From Carex sylvatica (taxonomy: Eukaryota > Streptophyta > Magnoliopsida > Poales > Cyperaceae), in contig CAXKVR010000251.1 of assembly GCA_964058845.1 (NCBI GenBank), forward strand, positions 54,886-118,885: a DNA stretch of 64,000 nucleotides, written 5' to 3'. Numbering within the stretch: position 1 is the first letter of the stretch; the number at the start of each line of letters is the position of its first letter. The position numbers and the translations under genes are program-made. The notes below the pieces were generated by a model that saw nothing but the letters and a program-made list of their open reading frames with translations, ran no database searches and had not been told where the DNA came from. This document shows, one piece after another, positions 12,864-28,273 of this stretch.

Positions 12864-13899
12864 GGATCTGAACTGGTTGGAGATGCCGTCGATAATTAAA
12901 TTATAATATTTAAATGCTCCAATGAAGTTTGTTATTAATAGCGGTATGTAATATGAGTTATGACTGACTGATGTTATGAAGGCATGAAGCACATTGTAAA
13001 CCTCTTTTGAAATATGAGATTATATATAGATACGACTTCAAAACACGAGTTATAAAATTGAATCATTCAATTTTTTATTTTTTATTTTTTATTAAGAAGT
13101 GTATCATTTCAAAAAACATTTTGAAAAATGTTAAATGAGTCTTGGAATCTAGGAGGAGCTAGACTTGAAATTTCGCCTCTAACCATTTATTTTGATGCAG
13201 ACGAGATAAAAATTAAATTTTTACTTCGCCCGTCGTATGATCGATTTTCTGGTTTGAAGAAGAACAAAATTTTCCAATTTCGTCATAAAACTCAATTTCA
13301 AAAAAAAGAAAAAAAAGATCAGACATTCAGATAGAGGTCTTTAGACGGTCAGATTTTTAAAAAGCGGCACATGAATGATAAGAATCTCTAATAACGGCCA
13401 TTGAAGGGTCAAAATATAATTGTGCTTTTTTGGGTGGTCGAACATCGGAACAACGATTCAAACTTTTTTACTTTTTTTTTTTTTCACATGAAAATGTGTA
13501 TGGATCGAAAATTTGAAATTCCAACCTTCCTAAATATTAATTTTTTTCTTCAAATTATGTTGCAATTTTTTTAAATAAATATTTTGTTAGCTTTTGACCC
13601 ATTAAACATGCCATAACAAAAGATGCTAACCACATCATAAATATTAAATACTCACACCAACAAATGCACACAAAAGTGAAGTAACAATGCGTCAAAATAA
13701 ACTTTCAACGGAGTAATAAAAGCGCAACTAATGAGGTAAACTATCCAACTCGAAAACATGAATAATAACCACCATTACTAAGGGAGTACTAAACGCTGAA
13801 TAAACATTTATTAACCCCCTCGTATCAATATAACATTTTATGAGGGTTAAAGTGTAAATACGGCACATGTTTATTATAATGTCTGTCATTCAGTCACTG
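12864..13899. other. Intergenic, nothing recognised
   Basis: No supported gene, only AT-rich non-coding DNA. Confidence 0.45.
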
Positions 13900-14391
13900 A
13901 CACCTTGTTTTGGATGGAGAGTAGAGGAAGGAAGGAAATGAAAAGAAAGAAAATTTCTTATCGAATTGTGTTTGGTTGACAAAATTATATTGGAGGTGAA
14001 AGATATAGGAGATGAAAGATTTAACTTTGTATCATTATAATTAATAGAATCTGTTTTTCTTCTAATTTGAGATGTAACGGATGAAAATAAATTTTGTTAC
14101 AAATATTTTTAGAAAAAATAACACAAATGTTAAAGTCTATATCTTACCAATATAATACTCATACAAGTTTGTTATCACAAACCTACAAAGCCATCAAATT
14201 TCTCATTAACATTCTAAATTTTAATCAACCAAGTAAGAAATAAGACGGAAATGAAAATTAAATTTATTTTCTCTCGTTAATCATGCAAACACATAAATAT
14301 TAAATATGTTAATCTACCTTTTTATTTCATTCCATTCCCTTCTATTTTTCACCTCCTCTTCCTTCTGCTACTCTTCATCCATACAGGGTGT
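13900..14391. mobile_element. MITE-like element, TTTGGATGGAGAG family, copy 2
   Basis: The left end ACACCTTGTTTTGGATGGAG and the reverse-complemented right end ACACCCTGTATGGATGAAGA are inverted repeats. The interior is collinear with the copy at 549-1034. No target duplication is visible. Non-coding. Confidence 0.65.
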
Positions 14392-15804
14392 AAATATATC
14401 AATAAGTTTCCATCTTAAAAGAAAATCCAAACTTAATTTCCTATAACATCTGATACCATACTTACTATACCGATCCATAGACGCTTGACAATAATAACAG
14501 AGTCGATAATAAAAACAACAACAAATAATAATAAAAATGATGATTTAGCTTCTCAACCTTACAACTTCTTCTCAATTTTGCAAATCGAATTGTCCCGTTC
14601 ATCAAAAGATAAGTTCATTCAGTGTAGACAGATTCTTAAAAAAATCTCAAAACCAATCAACCATTTATTTCTTCTCTAAATTTCTGTTTTTCTTCCTATT
14701 ATTTTCTCCAAAAAGTCATTTTTTTTTTATTTCTCTCTGGCCCAAGTTGCCTAACTATAATTAAGCTCAGACAGATAAAATTAAACAGCCTTTTCCTTTC
14801 CCTTGTTATTATTTTTTTTGGGAACACCTATTCAAAATTAGGTATTTCTTCCACTGGTCGGGCCATTAACGAAAATTACATATTGGTATAATTCATGGAA
14901 TGGAACTCCCATTTGTTCCTTTAAAGATGGACAAGTGAGACCGATATATCAAGCTATGTCTCTTAGAAAAGCATATGGATTTGTTTTTAGATACCAAGAT
15001 GTTGAAATTGAGACCTTATTTAGCGAGCAAAGGAATTCCTTAATATGGATGTAGTCTTCTAACGGGTCTTATGCACCGGGGTCATTTTATAATAAAATTA
15101 TGTTGGATGAAAGAATTCAATGAAATTACATGGAGGTCTAGAATAGATATGCACTGGTAAAGGTTAAAATTTTCTCCTTTCTAGTTTAAAAAAACATAAT
15201 TTTGATCCATGATTTGATGTGAGAAGAGGTATGGTGTGTGAGTTGAGATGTTTCTCATGTAATAACTGTATAATAGAAACTACTTTGTATTTGATATTTT
15301 ATTGTACATATTCAACAGATATTTGAGATCAAGTGCAAATTAGAATTGGAAAATCTATTTTGGTGAGGAGTGATTATGTTGTGCAAATATGACTTATATC
15401 CTTATGCACAGGTATTGGAGGAGCAATAAAAAAAAGTTGATATGAACAACAAAATTCATTGCGGTAGTGTAGCATGTGTGAAAACAGAAAAATAAAATAA
15501 TTTTTAGAGATTCGATAATGCCTCCAGTACTACTCGCATCTAAAATTATTGAGAAAGTAATGCTACAGTTTGAATTTTATTGGAAAACTAGTGCAACAGA
15601 TCTGTTAAATACATAAAAGACAAAAAAGTAGCATATATTTTTGTATACATATTTATATTATTCAGCATTTAAAAAAAAAAAAAAGGTAGAAATCAAATTA
15701 CAAATTTACACGACAGTTCCGTGTCAAAAAAATTACAGAACTACCAACAAATCATCACCTATTATATTGGAGAATCTGAACTGTTGATTCGAAGCAAGAT
15801 CGGT
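14392..15804. other. Intergenic, nothing recognised
   Basis: Contains poly-T tracts and short, unconvincing open frames. No family resemblance is seen on either strand. Confidence 0.4.
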
Positions 15805-15813
15805 GTCCAAAAC

Positions 15814-16024
15814 GGAAACAAATTTGCTGCGATTTGAATCTCTGCTATAGTATTCTGAAATCCCTGCTTTTTCAAATATAACTGTTGATTTTTTTTGAGA
15901 TACGTGCACAAAAAAACTAGCTATTTAGAGATGTATGTACTGAAAAAAATAAACGGTGAAATTAGAAAAAACAGAGATTTCATAGTACTACAGCAGATAT
16001 TCGAATCGCAGCAGATTTGATTCC
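15814..16024. mobile_element. 211-bp MITE, GGAAATAAAT family, copy 2
   Basis: The ends are GGAAACAAATTTGCTGCGAT and, from the right in reverse complement, GGAATCAAATCTGCTGCGAT. The inner arms TAGTATTCTGAAATC and GATTTCATAGTACTA continue the inverted repeat. Flanks GTCCAAAAC (15805-15813) and ATCCAAAAC (16025-16033) are a 9-bp duplication with one mismatch. Non-coding, about 0.8 kb upstream of the cytokinin dehydrogenase start. Confidence 0.85.
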
Positions 16025-16107
16025 ATCCAAAACAGCGGTTCGTGGAGGCATTTCAGACTCAAAATATATTCTGTTCTCCTTTCCTCTTGAATCCGAACTC
16101 ATCTCCT

Positions 16108-16226
16108 CTAAAGTACCTCAAATTTGACTCTGGATACAGGTCCGTCCGTTCTTCTTTAGCATGAATAAGATGGCCAGATTCAGATCGGACGGTCTGGATC
16201 TAAACATAAAATTTGAGTTACTTTAG
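16108..16226. mobile_element. Fold-back MITE, AGTAACYCAA family, copy 2
   Basis: It starts CTAAAGTACCTCAAATTTGA and ends AAATTTGAGTTACTTTAG, inverted repeats of each other. Inner blocks GGTCCGTCCG and CGGACGGTC are also inverted. The target duplication is unclear; TA on both sides is possible for this copy only. Confidence 0.6.
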
Positions 16227-16351
16227 GGGAACCGGACTCGAATCTGACCTCTCACCCGGATGCATACACAATAAACAGAGAGAGAGACAAAGCAAAGCGA
16301 AAGGGTTCGGTTGGGTTGGGTTTCGCTAGTCTCCCTCAACAGGTGGAAGCA

Positions 16352-16575
16352 GGATTCCAATCTGCTCCTTTTCTCAAGAAAAGGAGCACCCTCCTATTCT
16401 TCAATCCGAACCGTTAAAAGTCGATTAAACGGCTTAAATTATTTTTTTATTTATATCAATATAATTTATTAAAATGAATCAGATGTAATTACAGCTGTTT
16501 GATCGATTTTGAAGAGTTCGGATTGAAGAATAGGAGGGTCCTCTTTTTCTTGAGAAAATGAGTAGATTTGAATCC
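16352..16575. mobile_element. 224-bp MITE in the cytokinin dehydrogenase promoter
   Basis: The inverted termini are GGATTCCAATCTGCTCCTTT and, from the right in reverse complement, GGATTCAAATCTACTCATTT. Both continue through TCTCAAGA and CCTCCTATTCTTCAATCCGA, so each arm is about 90 bp. An exact 9-bp duplication GTGGAAGCA flanks it (16343-16351 and 16576-16584). The element ends 258 bp before the start codon of the downstream gene, so it lies in or just upstream of the core promoter. The ends resemble the GGAAATAAATCTGCT family. Confidence 0.88.
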
Positions 16576-16833
16576 GTGGAAGCATATTAAAAAGGAGAGA
16601 GAATAGGTATAGTCTATCACATGGGGTCCTGGGGATATAACTCCCCCATTTTTAGGTACATTACATCCCCTTCTCTCTCTCTCCATCTTTCCCCATCGTC
16701 CCTCCGCTTTTTTTTTTTTTCCTCTCTCTCTCTCTACTAAAACACCAACCCCATAAAAACCTTCTCTTCTCTTACCTATTCCTCTTCCCCTCCCCCTTCT
16801 CTCTAACCAAGCACATGCTCTAGGCCTTCTCCA

Positions 16834-20715
<3,882 letters not shown>

Positions 20716-21479
20716 TTTTTTTCTTTTTCATGTTGATATATGTTGAAATTTATAAATTGTTAATTAGTTTGGGAGGGGGGTTGTCCTTAGCTAGTTCTTG
20801 TTCTGTGATCCTGATTTTGACACAGCTTTTGCACCACTATATATAAATATTTTCTTTTTTTTCGGACCCATTAAAAAAGATGGGTGTTGTTTTACAAAAT
20901 TTTGTACAGCCGAAAGAGGAGCGCAGTAGAACTATTGAAAGGAAAAGATTGAGGTAGCTCAATGCATGTGGCCTTTTTATGGGAAGAAGACAAAGAAGCT
21001 TAATTATTTTATTTCAAGTTGTTTATTTGTGCTCATGTGTAATTAGATATGCATTAACCATTTAACCTAACCTAGTGGATGTGAGATAGCATATGGTGTC
21101 ACATCTCGCTATATTCGAGGGGGATACGAGATCTATAGACTATAGAGAGATGTGCATGCAAAAGTGGAAGAAAAATCAATTCTTTTTTTTTACTGTTGAA
21201 ATTTAAAAGTAACAAAAGAAAAGAAAAATATTCCCAGAGAGAGAGAGAGAAGTGATGGTACAATGAGCACTGTATGGGAGACCGAAAGGGTTTTAGATTT
21301 GGTTCGTACAATGAGAAGATTTGTTCAGAAACTTTTGTTTTTTCCTTGGTTTTTGAAGTGTCGGCATCTGTTGTTTTGTTTTTGCGTTGTTTGTTTGGTT
21401 GTGCTGAGACGATGCCAGTAATATGCCGTCTTGAAATGGGTGTTTAATTTGCCCCAAATTGGGACAGTTGTTAGGTTTA
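20716..21479. other. 3' flank of the cytokinin dehydrogenase gene
   Basis: No gene. It presumably holds the 3' untranslated region and polyadenylation signals, but no single site can be assigned with confidence. Confidence 0.4.
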
Positions 21480-21490
21480 TATGATTTAGA

Positions 21491-21647
21491 GATCCGACTC
21501 CGGTGTTTTTCAAATAGGAGAGCAGGATTTTGTTATTATAAATTGAACTGTTTATCTGTGTTGAGATTCGTGCATGAAAAATTTCAATAGTTCGATTTTG
21601 AATAACAGAGTTATGCTCTCCTATTTGGAGAGCAGCGGAGTTGGTTC
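21491..21647. mobile_element. 157-bp MITE with 11-bp TSD
   Basis: The ends GATCCGACTCCGGTGTTTTT and, from the right in reverse complement, GAACCAACTCCGCTGCTCTC run into the shared inner arm CAAATAGGAGAGCA. Exact flanking 11-bp repeats TATGATTTAGA are at 21480-21490 and 21648-21658. The centre contains an imperfect inverted pair, GATTTTGTTATTA / GAATAACAGAG. Non-coding. Confidence 0.75.
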
Positions 21648-21658
21648 TATGATTTAGA

Positions 21659-22386
21659 GAAGCATTGGATATAGGGGTGGAAACGTTTGGTGGGGATAGT
21701 ATTCGATCGGTATTGGAAAGATTTAATGTGGATATCTCATATCTTTGTGATATAAATACATATATAGTTTTACGTTTTAATTATTCGTATTTGAATAGTA
21801 AATATTATATAGTTTAATATATATTATGAACAAATTATATTTATTATCAATAATTAGATAACTATTATGAATTTAGTATTTTTTAATAATATTTTTATAT
21901 TTTTTTAATAAATAATCGATCCGTATCTGTATCTAGAAAATTAAAAAGAAATATAGATATGATTTTGTCACTATTGGCTCCGTTTTCTCTCCTAATTGGA
22001 TAACTTGACATGTTATTTTGATAATTTTGATGATAAAATTTTAAATTTTCAAATATTGAAAATTAGAAAGAATTATATGAACAAGTTATTCAACAAATAG
22101 ATGGCCAGGTAATTAAATTTTATGAATTAAGTATTATTTAATGATGCATTAAAGGCTTATAATTTCACAATGTTGAAAGTTCAAACTTGACATGTTTTTT
22201 ATAATTTCATTTGAAGCAAACTCTAAAGAATCCAATTAAAAGCAATTTAACTTACAAAATTGAAGTCAAACTGCTTATTCAATTTTAAAGAGCATGTAAT
22301 AATTATTTTTAACCAGGATTTATACCCGGATACAACATTTAGTAGGGAAGTATATTCAAAATTGCCATAAAATTTTCTGGAAGTAT
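21659..22386. other. Intergenic, nothing recognised
   Basis: Strongly AT-rich, no gene or bounded repeat seen. Confidence 0.45.
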
Positions 22387-22396
22387 ACACAAGACC

Positions 22397-22585
22397 GGAA
22401 ATAAATCTGCTGCGATCTTACAGGATCGCAGGATTTTTGTGATTCCAATCTCAACTGTTTATATATTTTGAGATTCGTACACAAAAACTTTTTTTTAAAA
22501 AAAAAAAAATCGTACAATTTAATAAATAAAGAATTAAAATTGGAATTGCAGGAGCTGCGATCCAGGATCGCAGAGATTTGCTTCC
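22397..22585. mobile_element. 189-bp MITE, GGAAATAAAT family, copy 3
   Basis: The ends are GGAAATAAATCTGCTGCGAT and, from the right in reverse complement, GGAAGCAAATCTCTGCGATC. Exact 10-bp flanking repeats ACACAAGACC are at 22387-22396 and 22586-22595. It is the best preserved of the three copies, judged by the perfect target duplication. Non-coding. Confidence 0.88.
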
Positions 22586-22912
22586 ACACAAGACCGGCAA
22601 ATTTTCTTCAGACAATTTTGCCATGCCTGTAGAGCACAGTACCTTGCTTTTTTTATTTTATTTTAACCTCCTTTATTGTTTTTGTTTCTTCCTTATAAAG
22701 AATTGGATCATGGATTCATGGGTCAGGCAGCAGCCATTGATGGGCCTGTGGGGTGTTGTGTTGTCTACTAAGCTGAATTCAGATCCAATATATATATATA
22801 TTTTTTGAAGGAAACAGGTCCAATATATACCCGACTGAGCAGAATAATGAAATCTGAGTTGTCAGTTTTAATCTGACACGAGTTTCAAAACGGACCCTTA
22901 TATCTTCATAGG

Positions 22913-23768
22913 TAGGGCTGGCAAAAAATTTCGTAGTTCGTGATTCGATTTGGGTTTGATTCGGATTTGATTCGAGTTTAATTCGATTCGAAATGGGTTC
23001 GAATTGAAACGAATCAAACCAGGTTCGGTTCGAAATTAATTTAAATCAAACTCAAACCTAGCCTGGTTCGATCGAAATGGGTTCGCGAATTTTTATGGTT
23101 CGAATCTCATAATAACATCGGTCGTTCATTTACCTAATGAAATTAAAATCCAAGATAGAGAGTTATAATTTAACTTAGCCGACGCTCCATCGCTCTCAAA
23201 TCTTAATAACCTAGTTTTCTCCCTGTCTCTCCCTAACTCACTCTCCCTCTCGCTCTAAAACCTAGCCGACGCTCTCGGTGACTGGCTGTCTCTCCTCTCT
23301 CTTCGGCCGTATCTCCTCCTCCTTCTCTACCTTTCGGATTCTCACTTCATTAGATGGTCCGATCGAGAGTTTGATCGAGTGAGCACTCGAGATACGATTA
23401 CTTGTTTTAATGTATATTTCAGTTCTTGTACTTAATCATCTTTTTGCGATTATTTGTTGTGATGTATTTTTTCATGAATAATTTTTCAACTTAAAAACAC
23501 TCATTTATACCGGTAAAAGGAAGCCATGTAAATTTTGTCATGCGAGAAAAAATTAATGTATAAACTACCAGTATAACTAGGGCTGCTAAAAAATAATTTA
23601 GTTCGTAATTTGATTCGGGTTCGATTCGAAAAATGTGTAGTTCACAATTAATTCGGTTCGAAATGGGTTCGATTCGAAACGAATCAAACCAGGTTCAGTT
23701 CGAAATTAATTCAAACCAAATTCAAACCTAAGATAAGTTCGATTCGGTTCGATTCGTTGCCACCCCTA
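22913..23768. mobile_element. 856-bp hAT-type non-autonomous element
   Basis: It begins TAGGGCTGGCAAAAAATTTC and ends GTTGCCACCCCTA (reverse complement TAGGGGTGGCAAC). Exact octamer flanks TTCATAGG (22905-22912 and 23769-23776) give an 8-bp hAT target duplication. The outer arms are built of GATTCGGTTCGA words. The core (about 23160-23400) is CT-rich and unlike the arms, with CCTAGCCGACGCTC twice. A second internal TAGGGCTGCTAAAAAAT end at about 23580 suggests a nested or tandem-end structure. No transposase remains. Confidence 0.82.
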
Positions 23769-23810
23769 TTCATAGGTACCATATTTCAATCACTCGGTTT
23801 AATATTCGCA

Positions 23811-23976
23811 TCATATCTCATATTTTGCGCGACCTTTTAGAAAATCTCAACCGTTCAAAGGCGTTCTGCATGAATCTCAAAGCTCAAATAATATTGGCCC
23901 CTGCCCTACCCTCGAATAGGCACCAGACATGTTGGTGACGTAAAATATGAGATATCTCAGAGGATACACACTCCTC
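23811..23976. mobile_element. Degraded copy of the TCTGAGATATCTCA MITE
   Basis: It shares GAATCTCAAAGCTCAAATAA, GCCCCTGC and CGAATAGGCAC with the copy at 1040-1232, and ends ATGAGATATCTCAGAGGAT. The left terminus is eroded. Confidence 0.5.
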
Positions 23977-24590
23977 GATTTGGAGCTGATTGTATTGTAC
24001 TCAGGGAGGGGGGATATGGATTCTACCAAGCTAGCTCTATATAAACTCTACTATGGAGCGAGGGTGGTTCCATGTCTGGTTGGAACTTTTCAATTCATCT
24101 CAAGATTGATGTGCACTTGATCTGCACAAATCTTAATAGTTAATACAAATCAGGTATAGATCCCCATCTTACTGTTGTCGATAATATGTACTTTTGGATA
24201 ATAATCCTAGCTATCAAGAATCAAAGGCGGTCATATGAGCATCAGATCAAATTCAATTTGATGTCAGTTCATAGCTGTTTAATTTGCATCAAGATTTGCA
24301 TGGACAACTTTAAAAATAGTGCGAATCAAGTGCAGATGAATCTTGATACGAATTGGACGACTCCGATGAGGCATACATCACACCGAATTAAATTTGATGC
24401 TCTTGGAACCAGAATCGTATCCTAGTATTATAGAGGTAATGTTCCATTGAGTTAGTGGATCCGGGCCGTTCTTTTAATCTAACACGAATCTTCAAGGAGA
24501 TCTCTACAATCTACATAGAAACCGGATTGAGTTTGACTCAACTAAAAATAAATATGGACTATAAAGTTGTGGATCCCACCGTACGGTATA
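23977..24590. other. Intergenic, nothing recognised
   Basis: No gene or bounded repeat could be supported up to the target duplication of the adjacent MULE. Confidence 0.4.
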
Positions 24591-24678
24591 TCCTATGTCG
24601 ATTTTTTTTTTTAAATAGAATTTGTTTTAAATATTTTACCAGAAACAGCCCTCAGCTGATTGAAATTCGAAAAATAGT

Positions 24679-24945
24679 CTCCACCGATCTTACGGATCGG
24701 TGGAGCAAAAAACAGAACTTCTACACCGATCCTACGGATCGGTGGAGCTCACTTCTACCCCTGCTACACGCCACACGTAGAGTTACACAGATTGGCCGCA
24801 GAAAATCAAAAAAAAATTGCTCCACCGATCTTACGGATCGGTAGAGCTCACTTCTACCCCTGCCACACGCCACACGTAGAGTTACACATATTGGCCGTAG
24901 AAAATAAAAAAAAAATTGCTCCACCGATCCGTAGGATCGGTGGAG
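24679..24945. repeat. Left-end hairpin cluster and 99-bp tandem repeat
   Basis: Four near-perfect palindromes of about 27 bp lie at 24679-24705, 24721-24747, 24820-24846 and 24919-24945. Each is CTCCACCGATC (or a close variant), a 4-5 base centre, then GATCGGTGGAG. The DNA between the last three is a direct repeat of period 99 (starts 24748 and 24847) containing ACACGCCACACGTAGAGTTA and ATTGGCCG. These may be subterminal transposase-binding sites or promoter elements of the PMD gene; that is inference. Confidence 0.85.
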
Positions 24946-25139
24946 GCTTGTTTCGAAATTTATTCCCGAAAGTGATCCCTTCTCCTTCCTCTTCTTCCCA
25001 CTGTCTCAGCCCCGTTTTTACTCATTTTTTTTAATCCTCTCAATTTACTCCATCATTTTTCAATCAAATTATTTCAAACTTTCTGGATCATTTAGGAGAC
25101 TTCGAAACTCTTCAGATCTACAATTTTGATAAGGTAAAT

Positions 25140-25570
25140 ATCTCTCTTTTTTTAATTTTTTATTTTAGCCGAATTTAAGGGAATAATTAATTTAATTTAG
25201 TTTGTTTAGTATATTTAGATTGTTTTTGTGAAATGTAGTGTTAAATTAGTATTTGGTGTAATTTAGTGTTAATTTGGAGTATATTTAGTGGTAATGTAGT
25301 GTTAATTTAGGGTTGATTTATTGTTAAGTTAGTGTTAATGTAGTGTTAAGTTAGGTTTTATTTGATGCTAATTTAGTGTAATTTAGTATATATGTATTAT
25401 AAATTTTGTGTAATTAAGTGTTCATGTAGTATAATGTAAACTTAGACTAGTAAATGTGTAAATTTGTAAATGTATAAAATATGTAAATGTGTAAAATGTG
25501 TAAATGTGTAAAATTTGATAAAATTATAAATGTATATAATTAGTAATATGTACAATTTTTTTTTATAATT
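25140..25570 (+). repeat. Degenerate TTTAGTGTTAA repeat in the 5' leader of the PMD gene
   Basis: The words TTTAGTGTTAATTT, GTAATTTAGTGT, TTAGTGTTAATGTAG recur imperfectly, followed by (GT)AAATGTGTAAA repeats. The tract lies between the left end of the MULE and the first PMD exon, so it is probably leader or intron sequence. No open frame is present. Confidence 0.6.
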
Positions 25571-25744
25571 AAGTATTCATGAAGTTTATTATTGAAATCG
25601 AAATTAGGTGATATGTTGTTTACATATAGTTAAATTTTGATTATTGTAGCTATATGGTTGAAATTTTTTTTGTTTATATAATTATGTGTGATGACTCTCA
25701 TCAGTTGCAAAAATATTTTTTTATCAAATTTTCTAACAAAGTCA

Positions 25745-27803
25745 ATGGATAACCCGGATTATCCTGAGTTGTTGAAATTAGCACCACAGAACCACAGAGC
25801 ATGGCAAGTTCGTGATATGGTAATTTTTATTATATTTATTAATTATTTGTTTCAAATAAATATTATATGAAGTATTTCAAGGATTTATAATGCTTAATTT
25901 TTTTTTTGCAGCCTACCTCTTCATTGAAGGTAAATGTACATCAGACTAGTATTGCTTACAACAGTCAGATGGACGATGCTCTGAAGAGGTTAGGGTTGTA
26001 TCAAATTGCTCGCCTTAATGATTGCAAGATTGATCTGCATTTGATTACTGCTCTGGTTGAGAGGTGGAGGCCAGAGACTAATACATTTCATCTACCTGTC
26101 GGTGAGGTGACAGTGACGTTGGAAGATGTCGCATGTCTATGGGGCTTACCGATTAAGGGTAATTAATAATCTCATAATAGTTTATCTGTTAATTTAATTA
26201 ACTATTTATAAAAAATAAATTGTTGATTGTATAATTCTTTTAATTTATAGGCGACCCGATTTCTGGCACCAGCGATACTGATTGGGACCCATACTTAGAG
26301 TATGATCTAGGAGCTGACCCGGCTAGTTTTTACGATGACCTCCATCAGACAATGCCCTATAAATATAGGATTTATCATCCTGGGACACCGGAAGAACGAT
26401 TGTCCGTCTCTGCTTATGCACTTAGACTGAGATGGGTGCGGAGACGATTTAATGATCTATTACAACAATTTAACGATGATGAGACAGTCGCACGGTACAC
26501 TCGAGGTTTTTGTATAGATTTATTCAGGTCGGTTATGTTTCCAGATTCGAGTGCGGATGGAGTCCCTGCGATGTACTTACAACTCATCACTGATCTAGAG
26601 ACTCCACGAGAATACAATTGGGGAGGTGCAGTACTTGCACATCTCTATCGAGAGTTGTCACGTGCTTGCCATGCGGGGGTAGACACAATAGCGGGTCCGA
26701 TGTTGTTGTTACAAATTTGGTCATGGACTCGATTTTCTATTGGTCGGCCTATACCCCGGGAAGAGGCACCTCCCTTTGGTGGTGCCGATGAGAATGAGAG
26801 GAATATTTTTGGTGTGAAGTGGACCACTCTCCATTTGTGGCCAGAAAACCCTCACTTAGGTAAAAAGATTTATAATTTGAGATAACATTAATAGATTTAT
26901 AATTGTTTTTTAAAATTTATATTTATATTTTTTTTGACAGGTGGTACAGCCGCATATAGAGATAGCTTCGATAGACTAGCTGATGAGACAGTTAACTGGC
27001 GACCATACGTTGATTATTATGATAATTTACCTCGACATGTCCGACGACAAAAGAGGTATTGGATGAGTTGCAGTTACGTGATCTATTTTTGGATGGTGGA
27101 GTTTCAGCATGCAGATAGGGTCATGCGCCAGTTTGGTAAGTACCAAGAGGTCCCGCCTCCTTCTCCTCTACCATGGGATGATATTAGTTATTTACGAAAT
27201 ACATGGTATCATGATGGCAATTCAACAAGGGATGGTTGTTGGGCGATGACTCTTTCTGAGTTCATCGAGAAACCTGCAGTATTAATTGGAGATCGGAGAC
27301 CATATGATATGTCGATGCATCATTTGTACATGCATTGGTTCTACGCACGTGGTATGAGATTAGTGTATCTATCAGATAACAATCCGGAAGCTCTACGATG
27401 TCAGGCTCCCCTGCGGACAGGAGATGTTACTACACTAGCATATGTTCCTCATGGTCATAGGCATTCCCGTGTGGTTCGTACATTACTTTTTTTTTTTCAA
27501 TCAAACTAGATTTTTCAATATTAATGTTCAATATGTCATGCTTCGAAATGTGTTATGCAGATTGCTCGAGTGATACAATGCACTATGCAGGCAATAGACA
27601 TGGTCAAGACCCCGGGACAAGTGGCATATGGCAAGATGATGCTCGAGCATGCTCGTGACATTATGGAGGATATTGATCAGATTCACATCTTCCGAGGCAT
27701 ACTCGATAGTGCTGGGATCCCTATGGACTTCGACATGATCAGTTTGGATGATGATTTCCTTGATCAGCATTATAATCGCCCTGCAACTACAGAGCCTCCC
27801 TAG
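25745..27803 (+). CDS. Plant mobile domain (PMD, MAIN-like) protein inside the MULE
   Basis: Exons are 25745-25819, 25912-26158, 26251-26859, 26941-27473 and 27561-27803. They join in phase to 568 residues, with GT-AG introns of 81-92 bp. Exon 1 encodes MDNPDYPELLKLAPQNHRAW. Exon 2 carries the family hallmark ALVERWRPETNTFHLPVGE followed by VTVTLEDVACLWGLPIKG. Aromatic-rich core segments follow (GVKWTTLHLW, YWMSCSYVIYFWMVEFQHA). PMD proteins include the Arabidopsis MAIN and MAIL1 nuclear proteins needed for silencing and genome integrity, and PMD genes are also known as transposon passengers. The donor of intron 4 (GTG|GTTCGT) is weak but is the only one that keeps the frame. No stop or frameshift was found, unlike the neighbouring transposase. 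Its biochemical activity is unknown. Confidence 0.88.
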
Positions 27804-27845
27804 ACGTGGGACAACTTCATGAGAGGCACAGAGTCTGGATCTATA

Positions 27846-27943
27846 TCTCAGTTCATGATCGATGAATTAATGGGAGACATTAGTGCAATGGGACCATCAT
27901 CTGCAGTACGTTCACGATCTCAGTTCATGATCGATGAATTAAT
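27846..27943 (+). repeat. Duplicated 26-bp motif after the PMD stop codon
   Basis: TCTCAGTTCATGATCGATGA, extending to ATTAAT, occurs at 27846-27871 and again 72 bp later at 27918-27943. A weaker third trace lies near 28005. The region stays open in one frame after the PMD stop, so it may be an eroded C-terminal extension or 3' untranslated sequence. Confidence 0.65.
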
Positions 27944-28273
27944 TGGACTAACTTATGCTTATTTGAAATTTTATATATGCTATCGGCTAACATATGACAG
28001 TACGTTCACGATCGATACGTTCATGAGAAATATATTCTTAGAATACAATAAAAATATCAACATAAATTATTCGAATACAATAAAATGTCAATATAAATTC
28101 TTACAATACATTAAAAATGTCTAAGTAAGATACATTAATGTAAATTTAGAAATCCATAAAACAATGTAAACATAAATTTCTCAGTTTTATCGAGTCGATG
28201 CACCTGTTACAAAATGAGTACAACTTAGTTCAAATAAAATGGTAATTACGCAAACGAATTGTCTTTTGAATTT

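Noticed and set aside
14485..14679. 64-codon open frame in the 14.5-kb intergenic region
   Set aside because: Asn/Lys/Ile-rich low-complexity translation with no conserved motif, promoter or splice context.
27819..28124. Open frame of 101 codons after the PMD stop
   Set aside because: It is mostly the duplicated TCTCAGTTCATGATCGATGA motif and AT-rich sequence, with no family resemblance; treated as 3' sequence.
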